A DNA stretch of 64,000 nt from Accumulibacter sp. (GTDB taxonomy: Bacteria; Pseudomonadota; Gammaproteobacteria; Burkholderiales; Rhodocyclaceae), in contig JAISAZ010000086.1 of the NCBI GenBank assembly GCA_031266435.1, positions 1 through 64,000 on the forward strand, in the 5' to 3' direction. The translations under genes were made by a program, and so were the position numbers. The notes beneath the pieces are model-generated. The model was not told where the DNA came from. It saw only the letters and a list, made by a program, of their open reading frames with translations, and made no database searches. Positions 8,284-17,555 of this stretch are shown here, piece after piece (the first letter of the stretch is position 1; every line of letters starts with the position of its first letter).

Positions 8284-10338
8284 CTAAAACCCGTTATTTT
8301 CGTTTGAATTTTGTGTTTGCATCCCTCTTTTCTGCTGATGAAACTTTTCCCCAGTCGTATTCTCATGCGTCAGGTATCCCCCAGCCAGCAGGTGTTCCGC
8401 CTGAAAATAGTTACCTGCCCAGGAAAGATGATTGTTGTCCCGATACAACAGTTTTCCCTCTTTTGAAAAAACGAGACATTCCTTTTGCGGGCAGAAGAAA
8501 TCCAGGGTTCTGATCACCGTAGCGCCTTTTATCTCATCGAGTATCTGTAAATATTCCTTTTGCCAGTCGAATTCGACAGACTTCAAAAAAACAGGCATTT
8601 TTGTCACCATGCGGAAGGGGCGAACGAGATAGTTCCGTGGTGATGGCCAAAGCTCAGGATTTTCAGAGAGGATGAACACTTCCTTTCCCGCATTTCTCAA
8701 GGTTGTAACCGTGGTCTGCAAGGACGCCGCGAATACGGAAGCGGGAATGGCGCCACCCCATTTTTCCGCGCTTCCCAGTTCACCTCCCTTGATATAGCTT
8801 GGGCCTCTTGTACAAATAAAAACCCTCTTGATATCATCATTATTCAACAAGGCATCAATTATTTTGGCCGTGCGAATCTTGCGTTGTTTTCGTAAACTTT
8901 CGTGCATGGCTTCTTCAATACCGATAAAAGGTAGATACGAGCCATATCCCATCACAATCGTATTGACGCCCAGCTTTGCATTGATCCTTTCAATCCCTTG
9001 GTAAGTCCCCAGCGCGTGGCTGTCACCTATGATGGCGACGGTCGTCCTGGAATTGACATCGCTGAACCGGCAATAGGCATTTTTGGTCTTTTCCATCCCG
9101 GAATGAAGCAAACAGGCCGAATCCATCGGTTCGTAAAAAGGTAAATTCAACAATTCATTTCGATTGCTGCTACGCTCATATTCCACGACAACGCGGCGGA
9201 ATGGTATTCCTTCATCGACGTATACCCATATTCCGGCGCATCCCACGGCAACAACGAACACGACAAGAACGGCCGCTATTTTGTTTTTTGCGCCCTTCCC
9301 AAAGCGGATCGGACGTTCAATGAATTCATAGGTCATCCAGGCAAGGAAGAAAGCCGCCAACACGGCCGTAATCCGCAGGTGAACGGGCGGCGTTTCGCCA
9401 TAGACGATGCGCATGAACGAAAGCAAGGGCCAATGCCAAAGATAAAGCGGATAACTGATCAATCCTACCGCCGCCATCGCATTGTTTCCGAGCACAAAGC
9501 GGCTGACAGCGTTTTCCGGCCCGGAAGCAATCAGTAAACACGCCCCCATCACCGGCAACAAGGCCCAGAATCCTGGAAAATGCGGCGCCGGAATAATCAC
9601 CAGCACACCGACGAGAACCAATCCGATGATCGGAAGCGCGGCGTCGATCCATTCGTCGTTCAAAAAGCCAAAACCCGCTTTTCGCTTCAGTTTCTTCCGT
9701 AAATCGGGATTCCGGGCCAGAAGGGTCATCAATACGCCTGACAGCAATTCCCACAGCCGCGTTACTGGAGAATAAAAAGCATAGACGGAATCCCAACTGT
9801 ATATGGCGGCATTGAGCGCAAATGAAACCAGGCAGACTACCGTTATAAACACTGGAAAATCAAAACGCTTTGTCCACAGTAAATAAAGCATGAGCGGGAA
9901 AGCGATATAGAATTGCTCTTCGATGCCAAGGCTCCACAAATGTTGGAGCGGCTTCAAAGCAGCCTCCGTATCGAAATATCCGCTCTCTTGCAAGAACAGG
10001 ATGTTCGATATAAACCCCGCGCCTCCGGCCATATGCTTTCCGAGCAACCTGAACTCATCTGAAAAAAGCGCGAACCACCCGAAACAAAAGACAGCAAGCA
10101 GGACAGTCAAAAGGGCGGGGAACAGCCTCCGAATGCGACGCGCGTAGAACTCGGAAAAACTGAAAGTATTCCGTTCAAGATCGTCCAGAATGATCCCGGA
10201 AATGAGAAAACCGGAAATGACGAAAAAAATATCGACACCGACGAAGCCACCTTGCACTTCTTTCGGGAATACGTGATAAGCGATGACCGCAAGTACCGCC
10301 AGCGCCCTTAAGCCATCTATGTCTTTTCGGTGAGTCAT
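8284..10338 (-). CDS. OafA/YrhL-type O-acyltransferase with SGNH domain
   Basis: A 684-residue inner-membrane enzyme expected to O-acetylate a cell-surface glycan such as O-antigen. The N-terminal acyltransferase-3 domain (residues 1-350) begins HRKDIDGLRALAVLAVIAYH, contains the conserved FFVISGFLISG, and has about ten membrane segments. The periplasmic C-terminal SGNH esterase-like domain has the nucleophile block IGDSHALG (near 440) and the catalytic DNNHLSW block (near 640). It stands alone; intergenic space lies on both sides, and its A/T content is a little higher than its neighbours, which hints at acquisition. Confidence 0.88.
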   Translation of the reverse strand: MTHRKDIDGLRALAVLAVIAYHVFPKEVQGGFVGVDIFFVISGFLISGIILDDLERNTFSFSEFYARRIRRLFPALLTVLLAVFCFGWFALFSDEFRLLGKHMAGGAGFISNILFLQESGYFDTEAALKPLQHLWSLGIEEQFYIAFPLMLYLLWTKRFDFPVFITVVCLVSFALNAAIYSWDSVYAFYSPVTRLWELLSGVLMTLLARNPDLRKKLKRKAGFGFLNDEWIDAALPIIGLVLVGVLVIIPAPHFPGFWALLPVMGACLLIASGPENAVSRFVLGNNAMAAVGLISYPLYLWHWPLLSFMRIVYGETPPVHLRITAVLAAFFLAWMTYEFIERPIRFGKGAKNKIAAVLVVFVVAVGCAGIWVYVDEGIPFRRVVVEYERSSNRNELLNLPFYEPMDSACLLHSGMEKTKNAYCRFSDVNSRTTVAIIGDSHALGTYQGIERINAKLGVNTIVMGYGSYLPFIGIEEAMHESLRKQRKIRTAKIIDALLNNDDIKRVFICTRGPSYIKGGELGSAEKWGGAIPASVFAASLQTTVTTLRNAGKEVFILSENPELWPSPRNYLVRPFRMVTKMPVFLKSVEFDWQKEYLQILDEIKGATVIRTLDFFCPQKECLVFSKEGKLLYRDNNHLSWAGNYFQAEHLLAGGYLTHENTTGEKFHQQKRGMQTQNSNENNGF

Positions 10339-10410
10339 GAAGCGTATAGCGGAAAAGACTTTCGATACGCTGGAGTTCGGAGACGTTTTTCGGAAGGTCT
10401 CCAGAGGATT

Positions 10411-10734
10411 TTACTTTTCGCCACCTACTTCGCCTACGCCCTTTTTCATCGTTTTTCCTTCGGCGGCGCGCTGTTTTCGGACTTCTTTCGGGTCGGCGAT
10501 CAGAGGGCGGTAGATTTCGACGCGATCCCGGTCTTTCAACGGCGTATCCGGCTTCGAAAGTTTTGAGAAAACGCCGACCTTGTTCTTCAAGAGGTCGATT
10601 TCGGGGTATTTCAGGAGAATTCCCGAAGATTCGATGGCTTGCGCGAGCGTTGCGCCTTCGGGCAAGCGGAGGCTGAAAATCTCTTGTTTTTCCCTCAGGG
10701 GGTAGACGACTTCGACGGTGATCGAATCAGCCAT
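10411..10734 (-). CDS. rnfH: RnfH family (UPF0125) ubiquitin-like protein
   Basis: A 107-residue beta-grasp protein. MADSITVEVVYPLREKQEIFSLRLPEG and the block DRDRVEIYRPLIADPKEVRKQRA are typical of the family. It overlaps the end of ratA by 8 bases, the standard ratA-rnfH arrangement. The precise function is not settled in the family. The C-terminal KKGVGEVGGEK tail is non-conserved. Confidence 0.92.
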   Translation of the reverse strand: MADSITVEVVYPLREKQEIFSLRLPEGATLAQAIESSGILLKYPEIDLLKNKVGVFSKLSKPDTPLKDRDRVEIYRPLIADPKEVRKQRAAEGKTMKKGVGEVGGEK

Positions 10735-11176
10735 TCGCCGCTCCGTAAACCTCGTTCGCGCGCTTCACGAAAGCCTCGACAAACGTATCCGCGAGCGTTT
10801 CGAACATCGGCGCGAGAAGCTTTTCGAGCACGCGGCTCGAAAAGGCGTAGGACAGGGAAAAATCGACTTTGCACGCATTCTCGGTGAGCCGCTTGAAATT
10901 CCAGACGCCGTCGAGATGGCGGAAAGGCCCTCTCACAAGCCTCAGGTTCATCCTTTCGGGGTAGTCTTTTTCGTTCTCGGTCGTCAGGCTGGACCGGATG
11001 TTCAGAAAATCGACGTACAGCGTCGCGATCGTTTTTTTGTCGTCGCGGTAATCGACGCGGGTGCCGCCGCAACACGGCAGAAATTTCGGGTAGCTTTCGA
11101 TATTTTCGACAAGATCGAACATCTGCTTCGCCGAGCGTTCGATCAAAACCGATTTTTCAACTTTGGCTGCCCGCAT
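10727..11176 (-). CDS. ratA: RatA-like START/COQ10-domain protein
   Basis: A 149-residue single-domain polyketide-cyclase/START protein. IERSAKQMFDLVENIESYPKFLPCC at the N-terminus and VDFSLSYAFSSRVLEKLLAP later are characteristic. In E. coli RatA was described as a ribosome-association toxin, and its mitochondrial relatives (COQ10) bind ubiquinone, so either role is possible. It is divergent from smpB across about 90 bp, the conserved arrangement in proteobacteria. Confidence 0.92.
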   Translation of the reverse strand: MRAAKVEKSVLIERSAKQMFDLVENIESYPKFLPCCGGTRVDYRDDKKTIATLYVDFLNIRSSLTTENEKDYPERMNLRLVRGPFRHLDGVWNFKRLTENACKVDFSLSYAFSSRVLEKLLAPMFETLADTFVEAFVKRANEVYGAANG

Positions 11177-11268
11177 CGTCCGCGCGAATCCTGTATCATT
11201 GAAATTTTTCCGGGAACCGTCGAGTACGCGCTTCCTGATGAAATTATAACATTGCCGACACCGCTGCC

Positions 11269-11730
11269 ATGAGCCTCCCCACGAACAGAAAAGCCTTCCA
11301 CGATTATTTCATCGAAGAGAAATTCGAGGCGGGCCTCTCGCTCGAAGGCTGGGAAGTCAAGGCGATCCGGTCGGGGCGCGCGAACATCAAGGAATCTTAC
11401 GTGATCCTGCACGGCGGCGAGATGTTTCTGTTCGGGATGCACATCACGCCGCTTCCCGAAGCGTCGACGCACGTCAAACCCGACCCGGTGCGTACGCGAA
11501 AACTGCTTCTGCACGCAAGGCAGATCAGCAAGCTGATCGGTCGCGTCGAGCGCGCCGGGTACGCGCTGATCCCGCTCGACCTGCACTTCCAGCGCGGTCG
11601 CATCAAGGCCGAAATCGGCCTCGCCAAGGGGAAAAAGCAGTACGACAAGAGGGAATCGGAAAAAGAACGCGATTGGAACCGCGAGAAGGAAAGAATCTTG
11701 CGCCATCAGAGGACAGAAGACAGAAGATAG
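11269..11730 (+). CDS. smpB: SsrA-binding protein SmpB
   Basis: Binds tmRNA and delivers it to stalled ribosomes for trans-translation. The 153-residue protein has the family blocks [31 protein letters not shown] and [16 protein letters not shown]. The functional C-terminal helix is present, but the last residues (HQRTEDRR) are encoded by the adjacent intergenic repeat (gaggacagaagacagaag). The natural end was therefore replaced or extended by repeat sequence. No tmRNA gene was recognised nearby. Confidence 0.95.
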   Translation: MSLPTNRKAFHDYFIEEKFEAGLSLEGWEVKAIRSGRANIKESYVILHGGEMFLFGMHITPLPEASTHVKPDPVRTRKLLLHARQISKLIGRVERAGYALIPLDLHFQRGRIKAEIGLAKGKKQYDKRESEKERDWNREKERILRHQRTEDRR

Positions 11731-12130
11731 GGTGGCCTTCGACCTCATCAGGTATCAGATGTCAGGGATCAGGTATCAGATCGGTGAGCGGCGGCTTCGC
11801 CGCCGGAAGAAGATCGTTGAAACACCGATCGGTTTTCATCTGATCCCTGATACCTGATATACGCCTGCGGAATCGTTGGGCTTCACATTCGTTCAGCCCA
11901 ACCTATACCGCCGAGAACGGAGCGGAAACGCTATAGGTTGGGCTGAGTGCAACGAAGCCCAACGTTCCGCAGGCGCATGAATGATGGTGGGCACGGCGCG
12001 CCGTGCCCCTACAAGATCGCGCGGCGGCGAAGCCGCCGGTAACTGATCTGATACCTGTCTTCTGATTCCTGATACCTGAGGCCGAAGGCCGCTCTGTCTT
12101 CTGTCTTCAGTCCTCTGTCCTCTGCCTTAC
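11705..12130. repeat. Mosaic intergenic repeat, copy 3, between convergent genes
   Basis: About 425 bp without an independent gene. It overlaps the 3' ends of both convergent genes (smpB and the SpoU methyltransferase). It contains octamer tracts at both ends, the GGCGGCTTCGCCGCC stem with the reversed GAAACACCGATCGG module, two facing GTTGGGCT/AGCCCAAC arms (about 11.88 and 11.95 kb), and the short palindrome GGCACGGCGCGCCGTGCC. Confidence 0.85.
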
Positions 12131-12886
12131 CATTTCAAACAGGCAGACCGACGCGGCAGCGGCGACGTTGAGCGATTCGACTTTCCCCGGCATCGGTATC
12201 TTCACGCGGAGTTTGACGGCTTCCAGAAGCCGGGGGCCGACGCCTTGGCCTTCGCTCCCGAAGACCCAGGCGAGCGGCTCTTTCAGGTCCAGCGAATATA
12301 AATCCGTTTTCGATTCGAGCGTCGTCAGTACCGCCCGCCCTTTGTACGCCGCGAGGAAAGCGGGCAGGTCGGCGTTTTCATGGAGATCGAGTTGAAAATG
12401 CGCGCCCATTCCCGCGCGCAGGGTTTTCGGCGACCACGCTTGCGCGCAATCCGGCGAAAGAAGGATCTGACGCACTCCCGCCGCCGCCGCGCTCCGAAAA
12501 ATCGACCCAAGGTTCCCCGGATCCTGGATTCCGTCAAGCAGAACGGCGTCGACGTCGTCCGCCGCGTCGCCTTCGGGGAGCGGACGGTCGGCCAGCGCCA
12601 TGATTCCGCTCGGCGCTTCGAGCGTCGCCATTTCGTCAAAGAGCGCGTCGGAGAGGAGTGTGAGATTCTTCTCCGCGTTCGCGTGGTCGAGAAAGCGTGC
12701 GACTTCCGGGTTTCGCATGCCTTTTTCGCTGACGAAGAATTCGACCGGCACGGCAAAGCGGTCGATATAGCTTTCGACGAGGTGTAGCCCTTCGAGAAGA
12801 ATCGGGCCGGTTTTTTTCCGCCGGTTCCCCAGGAGCTTTTTCAGGGTCTTGAAGCGCGGGTTCGCGCGCGAGCTTATGGACTTCAT
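12107..12886 (-). CDS. SpoU-type (SPOUT) RNA 2'-O-methyltransferase
   Basis: Probably methylates rRNA using S-adenosylmethionine. The track start at 12964 overlaps rnhB. The internal ATG at 12886 (MKSISSRANPRFKTLKKLL) fits the family better and gives 259 residues. SPOUT motifs 1-3 are visible: LLDGIQDPGNLGSIFRSAAA, WVFGSEGQGV and IPMPGKVESLNVAAAASVCLFE. An N-terminal L30-like substrate domain precedes them. The last five or six residues (RQRTED) are translated from the intergenic repeat. It is the last gene of the rnhB-side operon. Confidence 0.9.
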   Translation of the reverse strand: MKSISSRANPRFKTLKKLLGNRRKKTGPILLEGLHLVESYIDRFAVPVEFFVSEKGMRNPEVARFLDHANAEKNLTLLSDALFDEMATLEAPSGIMALADRPLPEGDAADDVDAVLLDGIQDPGNLGSIFRSAAAAGVRQILLSPDCAQAWSPKTLRAGMGAHFQLDLHENADLPAFLAAYKGRAVLTTLESKTDLYSLDLKEPLAWVFGSEGQGVGPRLLEAVKLRVKIPMPGKVESLNVAAAASVCLFEMVRQRTED

Positions 12887-12960
12887 TCGAGCGACCCCGC
12901 GAAAACCCTTGGGTTGTTCCTCGCCTTCTCCAGGTCCGACCCCGTCTTCGTCGGCATGGG

Positions 12961-13575
12961 TCATGGCAGTCCCTTTTGAAAATCGAGCAGCTTTGATACG
13001 GGCGCGTAACTGCGACGGTGTTCCGGGCTGACGCCGTGTTTTTGCAAGGCTTCGAGGTGCCGCGCTGTCGGGTAGGCTTTGTGCCGGTCGAAACCGTACA
13101 TCGGATATTTTTCATGCAAAAGCAGCATCGCGGCGTCGCGCGCCGTTTTGGCGAGAATCGACGCCGCCGCGATCTGCGCGATTTTTCCGTCGCCGCCGAC
13201 GACGGCTTCGGTCGGGCACTCAAGTTCGGGGCAGCGATTGCCGTCAATCAGCGCGCGCATGGGGACGACGGGCAAGGAGGCGACGGCGCGACGCATCGCC
13301 AAGAGACTCGCCTGAAGAATGTTCAGCGTGTCGATTTCTTCCCGGCTCGCTTCGGCGACCGCCCACGCGAGCGCTTTTTCCTTGATTTCCAGCGCCAGAC
13401 TTTCGCGCCGTCGAGGCGAGAGCTTTTTTGAATCGTTCAGTCCACGAATCGGTTTTCCGGGGTCGAGGATGACGGCTGCGGCGACGACCGACGCGGCGAG
13501 CGCTCCCCGTCCTGCTTCGTCGACGCCGCAGACGAGTCCCTCAGGCGTCGAGAGCGGCACGGTGCGCGTCTCCAT
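12961..13575 (-). CDS. rnhB: Ribonuclease HII
   Basis: Removes ribonucleotides and RNA primers from RNA-DNA hybrids. The 204-residue protein shows the catalytic N-terminal block [21 protein letters not shown] (Asp-Glu), the LNDSKKLS loop, [13 protein letters not shown] (third acidic residue) and [20 protein letters not shown] (fourth). It overlaps lpxB by 35 bases on the same strand, so translation is likely coupled at the end of the lpx operon. Confidence 0.96.
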   Translation of the reverse strand: METRTVPLSTPEGLVCGVDEAGRGALAASVVAAAVILDPGKPIRGLNDSKKLSPRRRESLALEIKEKALAWAVAEASREEIDTLNILQASLLAMRRAVASLPVVPMRALIDGNRCPELECPTEAVVGGDGKIAQIAAASILAKTARDAAMLLLHEKYPMYGFDRHKAYPTARHLEALQKHGVSPEHRRSYAPVSKLLDFQKGLP

Positions 13576-14710
13576 AGAGGCATCGAACGACCGCTGCGGC
13601 GGCTTTTTCCGCGTTGTTCTGTCTGAGTTGCAGGTGCATTTCCGTAAACAGCTCGCGCAGGCGGTCGCAACTTGTTTTGTCGGAAAAATAATTCAGCAGC
13701 GCCTGCGCCATGTTTTGCGGCGTCGCATCGCCCTGGATGAATTCCGGGACGACGAATTTCCCCGCGAGGATGTTCGGCAGCGCGATCCAGGGTAAGGTGT
13801 AAAGGTGTTTCAACAGGCGGAAGGTCAGCGGCGCCATCTTGTACGCGACGACCATCGGTCTTTTGAGCAAGGCCGCTTCGAGCGTCACGGTACCGCTCGT
13901 CGCGAGCACGACGTCCGACGCGGCGATCGCTTCGCGGGAATGACCGAAGAGCAGCCGGAGCGGCAGGTCTTGCGCGTTCGCGCGATAGACGGCGGTTTCG
14001 AAGAGTTCGCGCGTCTCGCGCGTCGCCAGGGGCACGAGGAAGACGGCGTCGGGAAGCTGTTTTGCCACCTCGCGTGCGGTTTCGATAAAACCGTCGGCCA
14101 TGAAGCCGAGTTCGGACCGCCGGCTTCCGGGCAAAAGGGCGAGGACGGGGCGATGCGGCGAGATGTCGAAAAGCTCGCGTGCGGCGTCGCGGCCGTCTTT
14201 GAGAGGAATCATGTCGGCCAGAGGGTGTCCGACGAAGGAAACGGGGATGTTTTCTTTCTCGTAAATCGCGGGTTCAAACGGGAAAAGCGTCAGGAGATGC
14301 GAGACGGCGGCACCGATTTTTTTGACGCGCCCTCGTCTCCACGCCCAGACCGACGGGCTGACGTAATGGATCGTTCGAATCGCTCGGCGCTTCAGGGCTT
14401 TTTCCAGCGCGAGATTGAAGTCCGGCGCGTCGACTCCGATGAAAACGTCGGGGGGGGCGGCGAGCAGACGGCGTTTCAGCGCGCGGCGTATTCCGAAAAT
14501 CTCGCGGAAATGCTTGAGGACTTCGACGAAGCCGATCACGGCGAGTTTTTCCATCGGGAACCAGGCGTCGAAGCCCTGCTCGCGCATTTTGGGTCCGCCG
14601 ATCCCGTAGAAAACGGCTTCGGGAATCCTGGATTTGAGCGAACGGATCAGGTGCGCCGCCAACAAGTCTCCAGAGACCTCGCCCGCGACCATGGCGATTT
14701 TCACGGTCAT
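13541..14710 (-). CDS. lpxB: Lipid-A-disaccharide synthase
   Basis: Condenses UDP-2,3-diacylglucosamine with lipid X in lipid A synthesis at the inner-membrane face. The track ORF is extended upstream through lpxA sequence; the true start is the ATG at 14710 ([21 protein letters not shown]), giving 389 residues. The GT-B fold is recognisable, with [15 protein letters not shown] and the nucleotide-binding segment [26 protein letters not shown]. It sits between lpxA and rnhB as in most proteobacteria. Confidence 0.96.
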   Translation of the reverse strand: MTVKIAMVAGEVSGDLLAAHLIRSLKSRIPEAVFYGIGGPKMREQGFDAWFPMEKLAVIGFVEVLKHFREIFGIRRALKRRLLAAPPDVFIGVDAPDFNLALEKALKRRAIRTIHYVSPSVWAWRRGRVKKIGAAVSHLLTLFPFEPAIYEKENIPVSFVGHPLADMIPLKDGRDAARELFDISPHRPVLALLPGSRRSELGFMADGFIETAREVAKQLPDAVFLVPLATRETRELFETAVYRANAQDLPLRLLFGHSREAIAASDVVLATSGTVTLEAALLKRPMVVAYKMAPLTFRLLKHLYTLPWIALPNILAGKFVVPEFIQGDATPQNMAQALLNYFSDKTSCDRLRELFTEMHLQLRQNNAEKAAAAVVRCLYGDAHRAALDA

Positions 14711-14751
14711 GAAAGAAGTCCGGCGGAGGTATCCAGCTCGGCTTTGGGGGC

Positions 14752-15522
14752 TTAGCGGATGATGCTGCGCCCGGAAACCGCGAGGAAATCGACGAGGGGC
14801 TGCAATTCGGCGTGGTCCTTGGCTTCTTCTTCGAGCTTTTCGCGCGCTTCTTCGAGCCTCAAGCCCGATTTGTATATCGTCCGGTACGCGCGCTTCAATG
14901 TCCGCAGGGCTTCGGCGGAAAAACCGCGCCGTTTGAGTCCTTCGGTATTGATGCCGAAGGGGGATGCCGAATTCCCGGCTGCCATGAGGTAGGGCGGAAC
15001 GTCCTGTAAAACGACGGTTCCGACGGCGGTCATCGTATGCGCTCCGACCCGGCAGAACTGATGGACGCCGGTGTATCCGCCCAGAATCGCCCAATCGTCG
15101 ACATGGACGTGACCGGCCAGTTGCGCGTTGTTTGCGAAGATCGTCTGGTTCCCGACCTGGCAGTCGTGGGCGATGTGGACGTAGGCCATGATCCAGTTGT
15201 CGTCGCCAATGCGCGTCACTTCGGCGTCCTGGACCGTCCCCAAATTCAGGGTGCAGAATTCACGGATCGTGTTCCGGTCTCCGATTTCGAGCCGCGTCGG
15301 CTCGCCGCCGTATTTTTTGTCCTGCGGCACCTCGCCGATCGACGAGAACTGATAGAAGCGGTTGTCCGCGCCGATCTTCGTCCGCCCGGAGACGACGACG
15401 TGCGGCCCGATCCACGTGTTGTCGCCGATTTCGACGTGTTCGCCGACGATCGAATACGCGCCGACGGAGACGCTTTTTCCGAGTTTTGCGCCGGGATGGA
15501 CGATGGCCGTTGAGTGGATCAT
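14752..15522 (-). CDS. lpxA: UDP-GlcNAc O-acyltransferase
   Basis: First step of lipid A synthesis: 3-O-acylation of UDP-N-acetylglucosamine from acyl-ACP. The 256-residue trimer-forming protein shows left-handed beta-helix hexapeptide repeats (VHPGAKLGKSVSVGAYSIVG). The catalytic histidine region is IMAYVHIAHDCQVGN, with the later HVHVDDWAILGGYTGVHQFCRVG block. The C-terminal helical domain begins about residue 190. It is 25 bases downstream of fabZ in the operon. Confidence 0.97.
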   Translation of the reverse strand: MIHSTAIVHPGAKLGKSVSVGAYSIVGEHVEIGDNTWIGPHVVVSGRTKIGADNRFYQFSSIGEVPQDKKYGGEPTRLEIGDRNTIREFCTLNLGTVQDAEVTRIGDDNWIMAYVHIAHDCQVGNQTIFANNAQLAGHVHVDDWAILGGYTGVHQFCRVGAHTMTAVGTVVLQDVPPYLMAAGNSASPFGINTEGLKRRGFSAEALRTLKRAYRTIYKSGLRLEEAREKLEEEAKDHAELQPLVDFLAVSGRSIIR

Positions 15523-15547
15523 CTGGAAACCTCGTCAGTTCCCAAAG

Positions 15548-15994
15548 TCAGGGAAGCGTCCGCTGCGCGCACATCAGATCCGCCTCGGCGGCGACTTCGC
15601 CGTCGACGCGCGCCACCGCGCCGTACTTCCATACCCCCCGGCTCTGGCGCTTTATTTCGACGTGCAAATGGAGTTGGTCGCCCGGCATGACGGGTCTCTT
15701 GAAACGCGCGTTGTCGATCCCGACGAAATAAAAGATCGAATTCGCGTCGGGTTTCGCGTTCATCGTCTTGAACGAAAGGATGCCCGCCGCCTGCGCAAGC
15801 GCTTCCATGATCAGGACTCCGGGCATCACGGGACGATGCGGGAAGTGACCGACGAAAAAGGCTTCGTTAACGCTTACGTTCTTGTAGGCGTGAATCGATT
15901 TCCCCAACTCGTATTCGACGACGCGGTCGACGAGCAGGAAGGGGTAGCGATGCGGCAGGTGTTCCAGAATGGCGTGGATGTCCATCTCGTTCAA
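15548..15994 (-). CDS. fabZ: (3R)-hydroxyacyl-ACP dehydratase
   Basis: Dehydrates beta-hydroxyacyl-ACP in fatty-acid elongation and competes with LpxA/LpxD for hydroxyacyl-ACP, which explains its place between them. The 148-residue hot-dog protein carries the active-site block [20 protein letters not shown] with the catalytic His and Glu, after the typical start [17 protein letters not shown]. It lies three bases from lpxD. Confidence 0.97.
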   Translation of the reverse strand: MNEMDIHAILEHLPHRYPFLLVDRVVEYELGKSIHAYKNVSVNEAFFVGHFPHRPVMPGVLIMEALAQAAGILSFKTMNAKPDANSIFYFVGIDNARFKRPVMPGDQLHLHVEIKRQSRGVWKYGAVARVDGEVAAEADLMCAQRTLP

Positions 15995-15997
15995 GGT

Positions 15998-17029
15998 TTA
16001 TTCTCCAGTCGGTTTGATTTTTTTCTCGAGTTCGGCGACGCGTTCGGCCAGACGCGCGAGCCGCCTGATCTGTACCGCGTTGCGTAGCCATTCTTCGTGC
16101 GTCCCCAGCGGGAAGATACTGGTGTAAACGCCCGGTTTGCCGAGGCTTTTCGCGACAAACGTGCCTCCCGAGATATGGACGTCGTCGCCAATCTCGATGT
16201 GTCCCGAAATCATCGCCGCACCGCCGAAGGTGCAACGCTCCCCGATCTTCGTGCTCCCCGCGATCCCGGCGCAACCCGCCATCGCGGTATTGTCGCCGAC
16301 CTGCACGTTGTGCGCGATCTGGATCAGGTTGTCGAGCTTGACGCCGTTTCCAATGACGGTGTCGTCGAGCGCGCCACGGTCGACCGCCGTATTGACGCCG
16401 ACCTCGACATCGTCGCCGATGACGACGCGCCCGATCTGCGGAATCTTGACCCAGGAATCGCCGTCCTTGGCGAAACCGAAACCGTCGCCGCCGATGACGG
16501 CGCCGGACTGTAGGATCGCCCGTTTGCCGATCCGGCAATTACTATAGACGACGACTCTTGCGTAGAGAATCGAGTCGTCGCCGATGGAAACGTCGTCGCC
16601 GACGACGCAGCCGGGGTAGATCGTGACGTTTTCTCCGAGTTCCACGCGCCGACCGACGACCGCGAGCGCGCCGACGCGCGTCGACGGCGGAATTTCGGAT
16701 TGGACGACCGCCGAGGGATCTACGCCCGAAAACTCGTGCGAAACCGGATTCAGCAAGGCGACGACGCGGGCATAGCACGCGTAGGGGTTGGCGTGAACGA
16801 TTCTTGGGAGCGCCGTTTCAGCGGAAAACTGCGGCGGGACGATGACGGCGGAAGCCAGCGTCGCTTTCAGGAGCGGCAGGAATTTCGGCGCCGTCAGGAA
16901 AGCGAGTTGCCCACTCCGCGCGGATTCGAGCGACGCGACCTGATGGACGACGACCGACCCGTCGCCTTCAATCCGTCCACCGAAGCGATCAGCGATTTCG
17001 TCAAGACGTATCCCTTTATTCGTGGACAT
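15998..17029 (-). CDS. lpxD: UDP-3-O-acylglucosamine N-acyltransferase
   Basis: Adds the N-linked hydroxyacyl chain, the third step of lipid A synthesis. The 343-residue protein has an N-terminal uridine-binding domain (residues 1-100), a long left-handed beta-helix (about 105-300) and a short C-terminal helix. The catalytic histidine lies in [18 protein letters not shown]. It is four bases downstream of skp and three bases upstream of fabZ. Confidence 0.97.
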   Translation of the reverse strand: MSTNKGIRLDEIADRFGGRIEGDGSVVVHQVASLESARSGQLAFLTAPKFLPLLKATLASAVIVPPQFSAETALPRIVHANPYACYARVVALLNPVSHEFSGVDPSAVVQSEIPPSTRVGALAVVGRRVELGENVTIYPGCVVGDDVSIGDDSILYARVVVYSNCRIGKRAILQSGAVIGGDGFGFAKDGDSWVKIPQIGRVVIGDDVEVGVNTAVDRGALDDTVIGNGVKLDNLIQIAHNVQVGDNTAMAGCAGIAGSTKIGERCTFGGAAMISGHIEIGDDVHISGGTFVAKSLGKPGVYTSIFPLGTHEEWLRNAVQIRRLARLAERVAELEKKIKPTGE

Positions 17030-17033
17030 CCGT

Positions 17034-17540
17034 TTACTTCGCGTCGGACATGGCCTTGATCACCCGATCGGTGATGTCGATCGACGGACTCCAAAAGACG
17101 GCGTCCTGAAGGATCAAGTCGTATTTTTCTTCGTCGAAAATCTGCTTGACGGCCTTGTTCGCCTTCTCGAAGATCACCGCGTTTTCTTCATTCTGGCGAA
17201 GGTTCAGATCCTCACGAAACTCGCGCTGCTTGCGCTGGAAATCCCTCGTCAGATCGTTGACGTCCCTTTCCTTGGTCCGACGTTCGGATTCGGAGAGCGT
17301 CAAGCCGTTTTTTTCAAGGGCCTCCTGAAGCGTTTGAATCTGTTTGGCGAGACGCTGCAATTCCTGGTCGCGTTTTGAAAATTCGGTTTCGATCTTTTTT
17401 TGCGCCGCCGCCGCCGCGGGCGCGTCACGGAAAATCCTTTGGGTATTGACGTAGCCGATCTTGATGGAATCCGCCGATGCGCTGGATACGGGCAGAGCCG
17501 CCATCAAGGTAACCAGCAAAACAGCAAATTTTGTATTCAA
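17034..17540 (-). CDS. skp: Skp/OmpH periplasmic chaperone
   Basis: Carries unfolded outer-membrane proteins across the periplasm. The 168-residue precursor has a cleavable signal peptide (about residues 1-23, ending SASA-D), the conserved start [12 protein letters not shown], and a long charged helical hairpin that forms the tentacles of the trimer. It lies 15 bases downstream of bamA, where the BAM substrate chaperone is normally found. Confidence 0.95.
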   Translation of the reverse strand: MNTKFAVLLVTLMAALPVSSASADSIKIGYVNTQRIFRDAPAAAAAQKKIETEFSKRDQELQRLAKQIQTLQEALEKNGLTLSESERRTKERDVNDLTRDFQRKQREFREDLNLRQNEENAVIFEKANKAVKQIFDEEKYDLILQDAVFWSPSIDITDRVIKAMSDAK

Positions 17541-17555
17541 ATCGTCTCTCCTAAG

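Noticed and set aside
11177-12106. tmRNA gene near smpB
   Set aside because: I looked for a tRNA-Ala-like end and tag reading frame near smpB and saw neither; the gap is repeat sequence.
12887-12964. Upstream start of the SpoU methyltransferase
   Set aside because: The extra 26 residues are not family-like; MKSISSRANPRFK is a better N-terminus.
14711-15094. N-terminal extension of LpxB to 517 residues
   Set aside because: The extension overlaps lpxA in another frame and has no similarity to LpxB; the family start is at 14710.
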